Assembly: GCA_033060915.1 (NCBI GenBank)
Contig: CM065397.1
Location: 26,608,501-26,672,500, forward strand
Direction: 5' to 3'
Source: Euryodendron excelsum
Lineage: Eukaryota; Streptophyta; Magnoliopsida; Ericales; Pentaphylacaceae
Length of the DNA stretch: 64,000 nucleotides
This document shows positions 11,974-24,500 of the stretch, piece after piece (within the stretch, counting starts at the first letter, position 1; the number at the start of each line of letters is the position of its first letter). A model generated the notes under the pieces. The model was not told the DNA's origin. It was given only the letters and a program-made list of their open reading frames with translations, and ran no database searches. The translations under genes were made by a program, and so were the position numbers.

Positions 11974-12469
11974 TTCCAAGAGACTTTAAACCATTAACAA
12001 TGTCAGTGAATCTAGTGAACATTTTAGTTATAGACTCAACATATTTCATTCTAAATAATTCATAATTATGCACAAGAATATTAATCATGGACTCTTTGAC
12101 CTGATTGGTTCCTTCATAAGTCACTTTAAGTCTATCCAAAATTTCTTTAGTAGATTCACAAGTGAAAATTTTATTAAACTCATTTGGGTCTAATGCACAA
12201 TATAAAATGTTCATAACTTCAGCATTAGATTGCATAGGCTTCAAGTCATTCTCATCCCATTCATTTTCAGGTTTACGGATAACTTCCCTTTCAATAAATT
12301 TGGTGGGGGTCTTAGGACCATTAACAATGATCCTCCACAATTCATAGTCAACAGATTGGATATAAATTCTCATTCTATTCTTCTAATAGTTGTAGTTTGT
12401 CCCATTAAACATGGGAGGTCTATTAGTGGATTGATCCTCACTAAGAGAGCTTCCAAATATGGTTGCCAT
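11974..12469 (-). pseudogene. Copia (SIRE-like) gag N-terminal half, copy A
   Basis: Minus-strand start of gag. The ATG at 12467-12469 opens MATIFGSS, followed by PPMFNGTNYNY, the conserved opening of copia gag (UBN2-type). One in-frame TAG at 12383-12385 stands where the family has Trp (NY.YW). After it the frame is open: MRIYIQSVDYELWRIIVNG, then ENEWDENDLKPMQSNAEVMN, then TNQVKESMINILVHNYELFR. The frame runs into the solo LTR at 11968 and resumes, decayed, at 7061. A primer site lies upstream at 12514-12524. Confidence 0.9.
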
Positions 12470-12513
12470 GGATCATCTCAAAGGATGCTAAGCCTTTAAA
12501 TGTAGAGTACTAC

Positions 12514-12524
12514 CTCTGATACCA
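12514..12524 (-). promoter_or_regulatory. Copia copy A primer-binding site, tRNA-Met type
   Basis: The minus strand reads TGGTATCAGAG, the initiator tRNA-Met primer site used by most copia elements. It is separated from the recognisable LTR edge (12575) by about 50 bases that copy B lacks, so a small insertion lies between LTR and primer site. Confidence 0.8.
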
Positions 12525-12574
12525 ATATGGTCTTATTATCATTTATGTTTACTACAATGCACTTAGAAGATTCA

Positions 12575-13510
12575 TGTTGACCCAAGAGTGCAACCCAAAG
12601 GGAGGGGGGGGAGGGGGTGAATTGGGTTTCAAAAATAATCAACAATAATTTTAACTAAAAATTATTTAAGTAATCTAATTAATCAATCTAATAACAGAAT
12701 TAAAGTGTGTGTTCAATGTGTTCAGGAAATCTTAAAAAATAAATGAAAAACAAAGTACAAAATGAACATAAAGATTTTCCAAAGTACAGCCACAACTCAT
12801 GACCTACATCCTCACCCTCAAGACCCCTTGAAAGCTCTTCCACTATGCAATGAACAATTACAAAGCAAGTGCTAGTTGATCCAGTGCCCAACTCACTTCT
12901 CATAAGAGCTCTTCCCAAACTCTCGAATATCCCCAAGTGATTTTGTTCAAGTTTCACTCAAACTTATAAGTGCTTTAATAAGAACACTCAAACTCACAGG
13001 TTTACAAACCCACCCAAATAGAAGAAATGAGGTTTACACAAAATATCTCTCTCAAAGAGTGGATGAAATCAGTGTATATCAATAAATCCCCAATATCTCA
13101 ACAAAGCAACAGTAGCAGCTAGGGTTTATGCCTTCAAATTCGATTGTTGCATTTGAATATCTTTCTTCTTATTGTATATATATTTTGGGGGTCAATATTT
13201 ATGCCATAACTTCGATTCTAGACTTTAGAGGTAGTGGAGGTTGCATTAAATGCAAGAACACAATTGTAGAGCATTTATTACCGTTACAATGACATGGGTC
13301 GGCCCTAAAGCTGCAAGTGTCAACACCTTGTTGCTCTGAACACTGTTCTTTAAGCAATTTTCCTCCATGTGTCGACTCCTGATAAACCAAGTGTCAACTC
13401 CTTCAAGTTTTAACATATATCTCTAAGGCACTGTCTCGATGTGTCGACGCTTCTAGGCTTATGTGTCAACTCCTTTAAGGCTTTTTCAAAGTCACGTAAT
13501 TAGTCCCGAT
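12575..13510 (-). mobile_element. Copia (SIRE-like) LTR, left piece, shared by copies A and B
   Basis: Plus-strand left edge TGTTGACCC...GCAACCC followed by a G-rich run (12602-12615) and GGGTGAATTGGG, the usual 3' end of SIRE-type LTRs read in reverse. It continues after the inserted solo LTR at 18610-19391, giving about 1.7 kb in all. It is the 5' LTR of copy A and at the same time the left LTR of copy B. It holds repeated GTGTCGACTCC/GTGTCAACTCC motifs. Confidence 0.8.
13506..13510 (+). repeat. Target-site duplication CCGAT, left copy
   Basis: It directly precedes LTR 13511-18604 and is repeated at 18605-18609. Confidence 0.92.
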
Positions 13511-16500
13511 TGTCAGGCCCAGATTTTTTGCACTCGAGGAATACTCACACAAGTGGGAAAAACACTGTACTCTCTCGTTAGAACTCACCCTCCTAGAAGA
13601 AAGAGTACGACTAGGTTTGAATTGAAAACAGGTTTGAATAAAAGGGCTTTTGAAAAAGATTCGGAGTCGCTACCTAACTTGATTAGGGTGAGTTAGATCA
13701 CCTAAAAACTAAGAATAATCCGAAGACTACACTTAGGGTTTTTGGAAAACGATTTTAGAAAACATCCTCAAGAGAGGGTTTTTTTGGGAAAACGGGTTGT
13801 TTGGCAACCTTTGGAAAACATTTAGCCCTTTTTAGAAAAATAACTCCTTTTGGTCTTTGAAATCAGTGATCTAGGTTCGGAGGTTGGTTACGTGTAGGGA
13901 AGACGCACTAAGCTATCACCCTATCCCGCCCTTTCGGTACCTACATGTCAATCTACCCTAGATCCACCTATGAGAGTCTTTAACTAATTGTAGTTCAATC
14001 CCATCCACGTTAAAAAAAATAATGTTTTGAAAAGAAATTGACATGATGCATGATATGCAAGTGCAATAGAAGACAGTTGATTTTGAAAAAGATTTGAAAA
14101 GAAATTGATTTAATTTGAAAAGAGATTTGAAGAGATGGAATTGAAATTGAAAAGTTTGAAAATTGAAAGTAGAAATTTGAAAATAGAAATTTTGAAATTA
14201 GAATTTTGAAAGTAGATTGGAATTTGGGATTTGAAAATATGGAGACCGCACCCATGAGGGTGAAATTGAAAGTTTGAAAAGTGTTATGACCGCACCTATG
14301 AAGGTTGCCTACGTATCCCTTTGGAGGAATCAGGTCAGTCGTAGTTCAGACCGGAGTCCAATTGAAAAGAGATTGACTTGAAGAGAGAGATTGGATTGGA
14401 AGAAATAGATTGAATTGAAAATTGGATTCGATTTGAGATTAGAAGAGGAGATTGGAAATTGAAATTGAGAATATTGGACTTTGATTTGAAGAGATAGATT
14501 TGGACTTGTTTTGAAAAAGAGAAGGTTTAAGAAAACCTAGACTTAGGAAAGAGAAGAGACTTAGGAAAGATTTGACTTGGCTTGGAAGATTTGAAAAGAT
14601 TAGATTTTAGGAGATGTTCGAATTAGGAAAAGTCCGATTTAGGAAAGTTTCGAATTAGGAAAGTTTCATTTTTGGAAAGTTTCAAATTAGGAAAGTTTTG
14701 AATTAGGAAAGTTCGGAACTTAAGAAAGTTTCAACTTAGGAAAGTTTTGAAAATTGGAATGTTTCGTTTTAAGAAAGGTTTTGAAATAGGAAAGTATTGA
14801 ATTTAGAAATGTTTTGAATTAGGAAAAGTTTAGTTTAAGAAAGGCTTGGAATTTAGAAAGTTTCAAGTTAAGAAAGTTTTAAATTTTGGAATGTTTTGAA
14901 AAAGGGAAGTTTTGAATTTGGAAAGTTTTGAAAACAAGGAAGTTTTGAAAATAAGAAAGTTTCGTTTTGGGAAAGGTTTGAAAAAGAAAAGTTTTCAATT
15001 TAGGAAATGTTTGAAATAAGAAAGTTTTGAGTTTAGAAAAGTCTTGGATCTGGAAAGATGTTAAAGTTTTGGAAAGTTTAGAATTTTGGAGAGATTTAGG
15101 TTTAGAAAGATTTAACTTGAGAAAGTTTCAAATTTAGAAAGTTTTGAATTTTGGAAGCTTAGAATTTGGAAAGACTTGAAATTTGGAAAGTTTAAGATTT
15201 GGAGAGTCTTAAAGTTTTTTAGAAAATCTTGAGATTAGGAAAGGTTTGAGGTTAGGAAAAGTTTGAAAGCTTAGATTTGAAAAGTTAAGATTTGAAAAGA
15301 GGGTAGAATTAGGAAAGATTTGAAAGTTGAGTTTTAAAATTTAGGAAAGATTTTTATGTGCGAGTTTTGGAAACTTAAGATTTAGGAAAGTGGAAGTTTA
15401 AGAAAGATTTGAGTTAAGAAAAAGTGGATTAGGAAGGGATTGGATTTGATTTCTAAAAGGGAAGGTTTGATTTTGTTTCCAAAAACGGAGGATAGGATCT
15501 AGTTTCCTAAATGGGAAAATTGGATTTGGTATCCTAAAGGGAAGATAGGATTTGGCAAGGATTTGGATAGGGAGATTCTAGAAACCCTAGATTCGAAAGT
15601 GTAGAGTTTTAACGTAGAAAAGAGGTTTTGGAAACATGTATAGTTTGGATGTGAAAACAAGAAGTTTTGGAAACCTAGGTTTAGGGCAAAGTTTGAAAAT
15701 CATGTTTTTGGAAAGAAAATTAAGGTTTCCTAATCGTGGGTTCTAGGGCTTGATTTGGGCTCCAAGGAAAGAGTTTTTGGAAAGTGCGTTTTTGGAAACG
15801 AAGGTTTTCTAGAAAGGAAATCCTAGGGAGGATTTTTTGGAAAGTGAATTTGGAAAGAGAGTTTTTGGAAAGACTTTTGAAAAGAAGAAGTTTTTGCAAA
15901 GTGTATTTTTGGAAACATAGATTTTGGGAGGAAAAATCCTAGAGGGGAGTTTCTAGAAGGAAGATTTTTGGAAAGAGAGTTTTTAGGAAAGTGAATTTAG
16001 GGAATGTTTTTAAAAAGTGAATTTTGAGGAGAAAGAGTTTTTGGAACGGAGTTGAAAAAGGAAGCTTTTAAAAATAGATTTTGGAGGGAGTTTTTGAAAA
16101 CAACTTTGAAGAGAAGAGTTTTAGGAAAGTATATTGAAAGAGAATTTTTTAGGAAGAGATTTAAAAAGAAAGCTTTTGGAAGGTATGAAAACGTCTCACT
16201 TTTCTAAATTAATTCTAACCATAAGAAGGCTAGAACCACTTTAAGAAAGTGGTTTTGAAAACAAGGGTTGAAAATATGGACCATGTTGGTCGCTTTGAAT
16301 GTAACACTTTCCCAAAGCAACCCTAGTCATGGAAAGGCTAGAATCACCTTAGAATTGTGGTTTTGAAAACAAGTTTTGGAAAAAGAGATTTTGATGTAAT
16401 TTTGAAAACAAGTTTGAAAACAATTTTGAAAATGAGTTTGAAAACGAGTTTTGGAAGATGCAAGACTATGATATGCACAATGCAATTTGGGGTCGTGAAC

Positions 16501-17039
16501 ATACAAGGTTAAGGCTTCACCACATAATCAAGGGGGCTGGACCCACGTGGTCTTTGGCTAGACTAGAAGAAAGCCCCCGACATGGTGACTCTCCAATCCC
16601 TTTGTTTCAAGCATGCAAAGAAAGGGGGGAAAGAGATGGGGGATTAAAATAGAGAAAACCCAAGTGGGTTAGGAGAGAGAAGAGAGAGGGGGGAAGTGCA
16701 AAAATTTAAATAGAAAGCCTACCGTATGTCTTCTTTATTTTGCGCGCCTTGCTTGTCTTCAATCTTCGGTCTTCGTCTTGTTCTTCTTCTTCAACCTTCA
16801 AGGGTTTTCTTCAAGGTTTAGATGGCAGCTCTTCAAGTCTTCAAAGGATGGTTCATGGCTAGTGTATGAGTGTATGGGGATGTGTAGGAGTGTATATGAG
16901 GCTAGGGTTTAGTATAGGGTGGCTAGGGTTTGGGAGACCCAAGGAAACTAGGGTTTTGGAGGTGCTCGAGCTCTCTATATCGAAATATAGGATTTCTAGG
17001 TTGAGTTTGCGGATCCCCTTCACGTTGAATGAGGCTTTA

Positions 17040-17048
17040 TATTTATAG
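17040..17048 (-). promoter_or_regulatory. TATA box of solo LTR 13511-18604
   Basis: The minus strand reads CTATAAATA, just downstream (in LTR sense) of the GCGCC foldback cluster 17062-17168. Confidence 0.75.
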
Positions 17049-17061
17049 AGGTTGGACAACA

Positions 17062-17168
17062 CTGGCGCCTGTTGCAGTGGCGCCAGGCCAAAGTTTACAC
17101 TAGCGCCACTAGGAGTGGCGCCAGGCCATTTTTTGGCTTGGCGCCACTACTAGTGTCGCCATCCATTT
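17062..17168 (-). repeat. GCGCC foldback cluster upstream of TATA
   Basis: Several near-palindromic GGCGCCACT...AGTGGCGCC blocks flank a GCCA-T-tract-TGGC centre. It is a degraded version of the near-perfect hairpin at 60185-60241. Confidence 0.75.
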
Positions 17169-17989
17169 AGGAAATGTTTAAGGTCGGCAAGCAACGTATC
17201 TTTGACTAGATTTGGGCGCCTGTACTAATGACTATCATGTAATTTTTAGCCTGGCTTCACTAGGAGTGACTCCGGAAAGTCTAGGAATGATTTGAAGGAG
17301 CCGGGAATGACTCGGAAGGCCGGAAAGGAGTAGGAACACTTAAAATAGTGTCCTGGAGGTATTTGACTTGGGAAATGAGGATAAGATGGGTCGGAAAGGT
17401 TGACCGGGCCTTTAGGGGCAAAACGGTCAATCGAATCGGGAAGCTACCAGGACGGACTTGGACTGTCCCAGAAGAAGACTTGGGATTTAGAAACATTATT
17501 TAGAATGTTTCCAAAGGTTGTTGGTTTGATACCCAGAGCTGATGTGGTCGAAAAACGAGACCGGCCCACCAGAGGCAAAACGGTCATTTCGCACTAGGTT
17601 TGCTGGAACTGACTCGGAATGATCCGGAAAGGTAAAGGGAGGTTGAGAACACTATAAAAAGTAGTCTCAAGACATTACCGGTTTGATACCCAGAGCTGGT
17701 GTGGTTCCCGGGGCGTTCGAATGCCTAGGGGCAAAATGGTCATCTTGACCGGAAAGTCTCAAAAAAGGTCCAAAGGACAGTTTGGTCATTTTTTACCAAA
17801 GTGGGTTAATAGACACTAGTGTTGACCTGGGTTTTGAGTGTTTCCGCCACTCTAACGGCGGTCGTCGTGACACAGGGGTTTGTTGCCAATTCCCTATTTC
17901 GACCTATTTGTGAGTATTTCTGCTACTCTAACAGTTTTGTGAGTAGTTTCGCTACTCGAACTGTCTCAAGGAATAAGCTGTCTCGAGAG

Positions 17990-18420
17990 AGGGATTTGGA
18001 AAGGAGACTTGTCATCTTCGAAGAGACGTGCCTGGATTGGAACCGTCTCGAGGAATAAACTGTCTCGAAAGTGGGATTGGAAAGGGGACTTATCGTCTCC
18101 GAAGAGACGCACCTGGATTGGAACCGTCTCGAGGAATAAACTGTCTCGAGAGTAGGATTGGAAAGGGGACTTATCGTCTTCGAAAAGACGCACCTGGGTT
18201 GGAACCGTCTTGAGGAATAAACTGTCTCGAGACTGGGATTTGGAAAGGGGACTTATCGTCTCCGAAGAGACGTGCCTGGATTGGAACCGTCTCGAGGAAT
18301 AAACTGTCTCGAGAGTGGGATTGGAAAGGGGTCTTACCGTCTCCGAGGAGATGCGCCTAGATTGGAACCGTCTCGAGGAATAAACTGTCTCGAGAGTGGG
18401 ATTGGAACCGGAAAGGAAAG
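17990..18420 (-). repeat. 81-bp tandem repeat, about five units
   Basis: CCTGG landmarks fall at 18031, 18112, 18193, 18275 and 18356, a period of 81 apart from one extra base. Each unit carries CGTCTC-loop-GAGACG and two CTCGAG sites. The open frames over it on both strands reflect the period being a multiple of three and are not genes. Confidence 0.9.
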
Positions 18421-18604
18421 GACAATGCCCCTAAGGGTATTTTGGTCATTTTGCCTCTATTTGGGCCTGACAGGCCCGCGAAGCGATGGACAAACGGGAT
18501 TTGGACTTAGAATGTTGGTTTCGATAGGAATATGCCCACAATGACTTGAAAACAAGTCTGGATGGAGTGTAGACTACCGAGCGGTCAAAAATGGGGTGCT
18601 TACA

Positions 18605-18609
18605 CCGAT
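18605..18609 (+). repeat. Target-site duplication CCGAT, right copy
   Basis: Equals 13506-13510; copia LTR sequence resumes after it. Confidence 0.92.
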
Positions 18610-19391
18610 GTGTCGACTCTATGAGGGACTTATCAAAGTCGTGCACTCCATCCCAATGTGTCAACTCTTATAATTTCATATGGCAACATTTTAAGTGATT
18701 TATCAAGGTCGTGCGCTCTATCCCGATGTGTCGACTCCTACAATCTCATGTGTCAACTCTTTGAGGGATTTATCAAAGTTGGGCACTCTGTCTTCATGTG
18801 TCAACTCCTGTCGGCTCATGTGTTGATCTTTTGATGATTTATTAGAGTGATGCTCACTGTCTCCATGTGTCGACAACTGGTGATTTAAGTGTCGACTCCT
18901 ACCAATTTCATAAACTTCATTTTGTAAGACTTCTTCAACCTTCTTCCAATCCTTCAAGTACTTCATTAATATTCCAGATTAGGCTTCTAAGGCTTGAAAT
19001 GTCTCCTTCCATGCATGTTGTTCTTCAAAAACTTCTTCAATCAATTAATGGCTTCCCTTGATTTGTTGAGACTTCATCAAATCTTCTAAAAGATCTTTCA
19101 ATAGTTGTGATATTCACTTCACTTGATCTTTAACACCTTCAATCTCTTCGAGATGAAATCAATTGAATTAGATTGCCTCTAGGGCTTCTTCAATCCATAT
19201 AGCCTCTTCTATCTTCTTCAAGGTTTCAACATATTCTTTAAGTCCTCTTGACAAGCTTCATAAGTTTTTCAATATATTTAAGTTTCAAGTTATAGTCTAA
19301 TTAATGCATAATATAATCTGCATACTAAGTAAAATAATTAGAGATTTAAACAAAGATTTGTTACTATCAAAATCAAGGCATGGAGTCAACA
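18610..19391 (-). mobile_element. Copia LTR, right piece, shared by copies A and B
   Basis: Continuation of 12575-13510. The right edge on the plus strand is GAGTCAACA at 19391; in sense it opens TGTTGACTCCATGCC followed by TTTTGAT...AACAAA, as in SIRE-type LTRs. The first 300 bases hold a degenerate tandem repeat of about 70 bp with TTTATCAA landmarks near 18628, 18697 and 18767 and GTGTCGACTC motifs. At 19391/19392 it abuts protease sequence directly, without polypurine tract, integrase or reverse transcriptase. Confidence 0.8.
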
Positions 19392-20923
19392 ATTCAAACA
19401 CTACCTTACAACTTTTGTCACACAATTGACTAATGCTCAACAGGTTGTGCTTAAGGTCTTTAACAAGTAAAATATTTTCAATTGAAGTAGAATAGTTTTT
19501 ACCAATACTACCTATACCAATGATCTTGCCTTTACTGTTGTCTCCAAAATTGACCAAGCCTCCATCCTTTGGTGTGAAAGATGTGAATTGAGTTTCATCT
19601 CCAGTCATGTGTCTTGAACAATCACTATCCAAGTACCAATGGTCCTTTTTGGACTTTTCTTGAAGATATACCTATAAGAACATCAACTAAAACCTTGACT
19701 TTTGGTATCCAAATTATTTTGGGTCCATGAGAGTTAGTTCTCAATGGTCCTTTTAGGACCAAGCATTTTTAGGAGCATAATATTTTTGCAAAATGTAACA
19801 TTTGCTAGCTAGATAGCCTCTCTTTTGACAATAAAAGCATGTAATTTTAGATTTTGAAAACTTTTTATCTCTAAAAGAATTGTAGCCTATTCCATCCTTG
19901 TCGAGAGAGCACTTTTGTTTACCAAGCATGGCATCAAGTTTTTCTTTCCCATTAACACATTTTGCAAAGGATTTTTCTAAATCATTTACTTTGTCTTTTA
20001 AAATAGAATTCTCTTTGTTCAAAATTTCATTTTCATTTTGTAAATCTTCACTTTCCTTAGTGAGTGTGGATACAATCTTTGTAAGAAGATTTTTTTTTAT
20101 GCTCATCTTTTTAATTTCAGCAATAAATCATCAAAAGCATCTTGCAACTCATTAAATGAAAAACTAGATAGTTTAGTGTGTACCACCTCATATTCCTTTT
20201 CTTGTGCCATGAGACATGAGTCTGAATGCAATGGATTTATTTTTCTTGTCCTCCTCTTCTTGAATATTTTGCTTTTGGATAAGCTCATGGGTCATGAAAG
20301 ATCCAAGGAGCTCCTCAGGTGGCAGTGTGTTGAGGTCTTTGGCTTCTTGTATAGCTATCACCTTGGCTTCCTAAGCCTTTAGCAATGATTTTAGAATCTT
20401 TCTTACCTGTTCATTATTTAGATACACTCTTCCAAGAGACTTTAACCCTTAACAATGTTAGTGAATCTAGTGAACATTTCATTGTAGACTCATCAGAATT
20501 CATTCTAAATAGTTCATAATTGTGCACAAGAATGTTAATCTTGGACTCTTTGACCTGATTGGTCCTTTCATAAGTTACTTCAAGTCTATCCTATATTTCC
20601 TTGGCAGATTCACATGTAGAGATTCTATTGAATTTATTTGGGTCTAATGCACAGTATAAGATATTCATAACTTTAGTATTAGATTGCAAAAGCTTTAAAT
20701 CATTCTCATCCCATTCATTTTTAGGTTTAGGGATGACTACCCTTTCAATAGTCTTGGTGGGAATCATAGGACTATTGACAATGATCCTTTATGAATCATA
20801 GTCAACAGATTAGATATAAATTTTCATTCTATTATTTTAATAGTTGTAGTTTGTCCCATTAAACATGGGAGATCTATTGTTGGATTGACCCTTACCTCGA
20901 GAGCTTCCAAATATAGTTTCCAT
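19392..20923 (-). pseudogene. Copia (SIRE-like) gag-protease remnant, copy B
   Basis: Minus strand. Gag starts at the ATG 20921-20923 (METIFGSS, then PMFNGTNYNY) and decays through several stops. NEWDENDLK, TNQVKESKINILVHNYELFR and LNTLPPEELLGSFMT are readable. About 320 bases present in copy A are missing near 20222, removing the first CCHC knuckle. The second knuckle reads CFYCQKRGYLASKC: the zinc-binding His is Tyr. Protease keeps WYLDSDCSRHMTGD, so the Gly of DSG is Asp, and continues to SQLCDKSCKVVFE. The next codon is already LTR (LLTPCLDFD), so integrase, reverse transcriptase, RNase H and the polypurine tract are deleted. It is non-functional. Confidence 0.9.
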
Positions 20924-20963
20924 GGATCAACTCTAATGATGTTAAGCCTATAAATGTATACTA

Positions 20964-20978
20964 CAAGCTTTGATACCA
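20964..20978 (-). promoter_or_regulatory. Copia copy B primer-binding site, tRNA-Met type
   Basis: The minus strand reads TGGTATCAAAGCTTG, two bases from the LTR edge at 20981. It has one change from the usual TGGTATCAGAGC. Confidence 0.82.
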
Positions 20979-20980
20979 CT

Positions 20981-21571
20981 TGTTGGCCTAATAATACAAC
21001 CCAAGGAGGGGGGGGGGGTGAAATTGGGTTTCAATAAAATTAATCACAAATAATTGCAACCAAAAACTAATTAAGCAATCAGATTGAGCACAATCAAAGT
21101 GTGTGCAATGAGGTAAGACAATTCCAATAAGAAATGAAAGACAAAGCTCAAAATGAACATAATAATTTGCCAAGGTTTAGCCACAACTCATGACCTACGT
21201 CCTCACCCTCAAGATCCCCTTGAAAGCTCTTCCACTATGCAATAAAAAAAAATTATAAAGTAGGTGCTAGTTGACCAAGTGCCTAGTTTACTTCTTACAA
21301 GAGCTCTTCCCAGAGCCTCAAACTCCTCAAGTGATTTTATCTAAGCTTCACTTAAACTTCCAAGTATTTTTAACAAGAACAATCAAACTCATAAATTTAC
21401 AAACCCACCCAAATGGAGTAAATGAGATTTACATGAAGTATCACTCTCAAAGCGTGGATGGAACAAGTGTAAGCTCAGTAAATGCTCCAATATCTCAGCA
21501 AAATAAATGTAGCAATTACGGTTCAAGAATTTTTTTGATTCGATTCAGCACTTAAATGTATGTCTCCTTAT
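20981..21571 (-). mobile_element. Copia copy B 5' LTR, left piece
   Basis: Begins TGTTGGCC...CAACCC with a G-run at 21008-21018 and a GGGTTTC block, matching 12575 onward. It is interrupted at 21571 by the complete Ogre-like element and continues at 47641-48701, giving about 1.65 kb in all. Confidence 0.82.
21567..21571 (+). repeat. Target-site duplication CTTAT, left copy
   Basis: It precedes the element at 21572 and is repeated at 47636-47640, 26 kb away. Confidence 0.93.
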
Positions 21572-24500
21572 TGTCGCGCCTCGATTTTTCGCACTCGAAA
21601 AAGACAAGTGAGAAAAACACAGTGCTCTCTCGTTAGAACTCATCCTCCTAGAAGGACGTGTACCACTGGGTTTGAATTGAAAATTGATTTTGAATAAGGG
21701 CTTTTGGAAAACAATTTGGAGTCGCCACCTAACTTGATTAAGGAAAGTTAGGTCACCTAAAATTAAGCACAATCCAAAGATTACACTTAGGGTTTTTGAA
21801 AACTTCCTCGAAAGAGGGTTTTTAAGAAAAGAGATTGTTTGGCAACCTTTGGAAAAGTGTGAGCCCTTTTTTGAAAATAACTGCATTTGGTCTTTCGAAA
21901 ACAGTGATCTATGGTCCGGAGGTTGATTACATATAAGAAAGACGCACTGAGCCATCACCCTACCCCGCCCTTGCGGTACCTACATGTCTATTCACCCTAG
22001 GTTCACTCATTAGAATCTTCAATTAATAAATGTCCAAAACTATCCACTTTAGAAAATAATTTTTAGAAACAAATTGACATGATGCATGATATGCAAGTGC
22101 AAGAATTTGATTTGATTTTGAAAATAGATTTGAAAAGAACTTGGTTTGATTTGAAATGGATTTGAAAAGTTAGAATTGATTTTGGAAATAGATTTGAAAA
22201 GATATAATTGGTTTGAAAGAAAGTTTTAGAAATAGAGGTTTGAAAAGAGTTATGACCGCACCCATGAGGGTTGCCTACGTATCCCTTTTTAGAAATCAGG
22301 TCAGTCGTAGTTCAGACAAGAGTTCAATTGAAAATTAAAAGATTTTGATTTAAAAATATTTTGACCAGAAAAGAGTTTAATTTGAGCTTGGAATAGAAGT
22401 TTTGAAATCAGGATTGAACTTAGACCTAGAATTGAACTTGAAAGAAGATTTGACCCTTGAAGGAGAACTTGGACTAGATTTGGAAAGTTAGAGTTTTGAA
22501 AATGTCTTGAATTGAATTGACTTGAACTTGAAAAGCTTGATTTTGAAAAGTTTGGTTTTGAAAAACCTAGACTTAAGAAAGATAGGACTTAGGAAGGACT
22601 TGTGGTTAAGAAATATTTTATTTAACTTGGAAGGGATTTAGAAAAGATTTTACTCGAATATTGAACTTGGAAAGTTAGAGTTTAAGGAAGATTGGATGTA
22701 GGAAATCTTGGAATTATGAGAGTTTTGAAATAAGATAGTTTCATTTTAGGAAAGTTTTATTTTAGGAAAGATTTTGAATTAGGAAATTTTAAAATAGGAA
22801 AGGTTTTGAAATTGCAAAGTTTTGAATTCAAAAAGTTTTAACTTTAAGAAAGTTTTGACTTAAGAAAGTTTTGAATTTAGAAAGTTTTGGATTTTGAAAG
22901 ATTTGAAATTTACAAAGTTTAGAATCTTGGAAAGATTTGAATTTAAGAAAAGGTTTGAATTTAAAGAGATTCGAAGTTTGAGTTTTAGAAATACTTAAAA
23001 TTAGGAAAGGTTTAAGTTTAAGAAAGATTTGAAAATTTAGATTTGGAAAGTTGCAATTTGGAAAGGTATAGAATTAGGGAATATTTAGATTAGAAAAGAT
23101 TTGGATTTAGGAAAGATTTGGATTCCTATTTCCTAAAACAAAAGATTGGATTTTGTTTCCAAAAATGGAGGATTGAATCTAGTTTCCAAAATGAGGAGAT
23201 TGGATTTGGTTTCCTAAAACAAAGGATATGATTTGACATGAAATTGAAAAGATGAAGTTTTGAAAATCCTAGATTTTGGGGTAGAAAATAGGATTTGAAA
23301 ATATATGACTTTAATGTGAAAAATAGGATTTGGAAACCTAAAGTTTGAGGCCAAAAAAGGAAATTGGAAATTGTGTTTTTGGAAAGAAAATTAGAGTTTC
23401 CTTACCATGGCTCTAGGGTTTAATTTGGACTCTAAGAAAAGAGATTTTTGGAAAGAAAGTTTTTTGGAAGGAGTTATTAGAAAGGAGTTTTTTAGAAAGT
23501 AAGCTTAAAAAGAGAGTTTTTGGAAAGGGATTTTTGAAAAAAGTTTTTAGGAAGGAACCTTAAAGGGCATTTTTAGAAAGTGAATTTTGAAGAGACCTTT
23601 TTGGAAAGGAGTTTGAAAAGAAGTTTTGAAAATTAGATTTTTCGAAGGGAGTTTTTAGAAAACAATTTTGAAAAGGAGACTGGTGAGACTTTTTTAGAAA
23701 GTGCATTGGAAAAGAGATTTTAGAAAAAGAGATTTTTAGAAAGTAAGTTTAAAAAGAGATTTGAAAAGGATTTGAATGTGGACTTTTGCAAGCCTCTAAA
23801 AATATCTCACTTTCCTAAAACGATTCTAGCCATAAGAACATTAGAACCCCACTAGGATTGTGGTTTTGAAAACAAGGATTTGAAAATATGGACCATATTG
23901 GTCACTTTGAATGTAACACTTTCTTACAGCAACCCTAACCATGGAAAGGCTAGAATCACCTTAGGATTGTGATTTTAAAAATAAGTTTTGTAGAAAAAAA
24001 TTTTAATGCAAGTTTTGAAAATGGTTTTGATGTAAGTTTTGAAAACAAGTTTGAAAACAAATTTTGGAGATATGCATGATCATGATATGCATAATGCAAG
24101 TTAGGGTCCTGAATATACAAGGTTAAAGGCTTCACCACATAATCAAGGGGGCCGAACCCACGTGGTCTCCAGTTAGACTAAGAGAAAGCCCCCGACATGG
24201 TGACTTTCAATAGCCTAATCCTACACATGAACCGGGGAGTCCCTTGTTTCAAGCATGCAAGAAAGGGGAGGTAGAAGATTGGGGGATTAAAATAGAAGAA
24301 AACCCAAGTGGGTTAGGAGAGAGAAGAGAGAGGGGGAGAATTGCGTAAACATAAATAGAAAATCTACCTTGTGTCTTCTTTTATTTGCTTTTCTTTATTT
24401 GCTTGCTTTACTTCGATCTTCGCTTTGATCTTCAAAAGCTTCAAAGTTACAGCACTTCAAGTCTTCAATGAGGCATTGGAGGCTAGTATATGAATGTATA

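Larger units (their letters stand above)
13511..18604 (-). mobile_element. Solo Ogre/Tat LTR (5.1 kb), minus strand
   Basis: On the plus strand it runs from TGTCAGGCCCAG to GGGGTGCTTACA, flanked by CCGAT on both sides with no interior, hence a solo LTR. In sense order it has the terminal block, five 81-bp units (17990-18420), CCGGT-type repeats (about 17400-17760), a GCGCC foldback cluster (17062-17168), TATA (17040-17048), the U5 island (about 16455-16680), a long C-poor plus-strand tract (about 14040-16190), the conserved ACATGTAGGTACC block and a primer-site mimic near 13665. It is inserted in the copia LTR shared by copies A and B. Confidence 0.94.
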
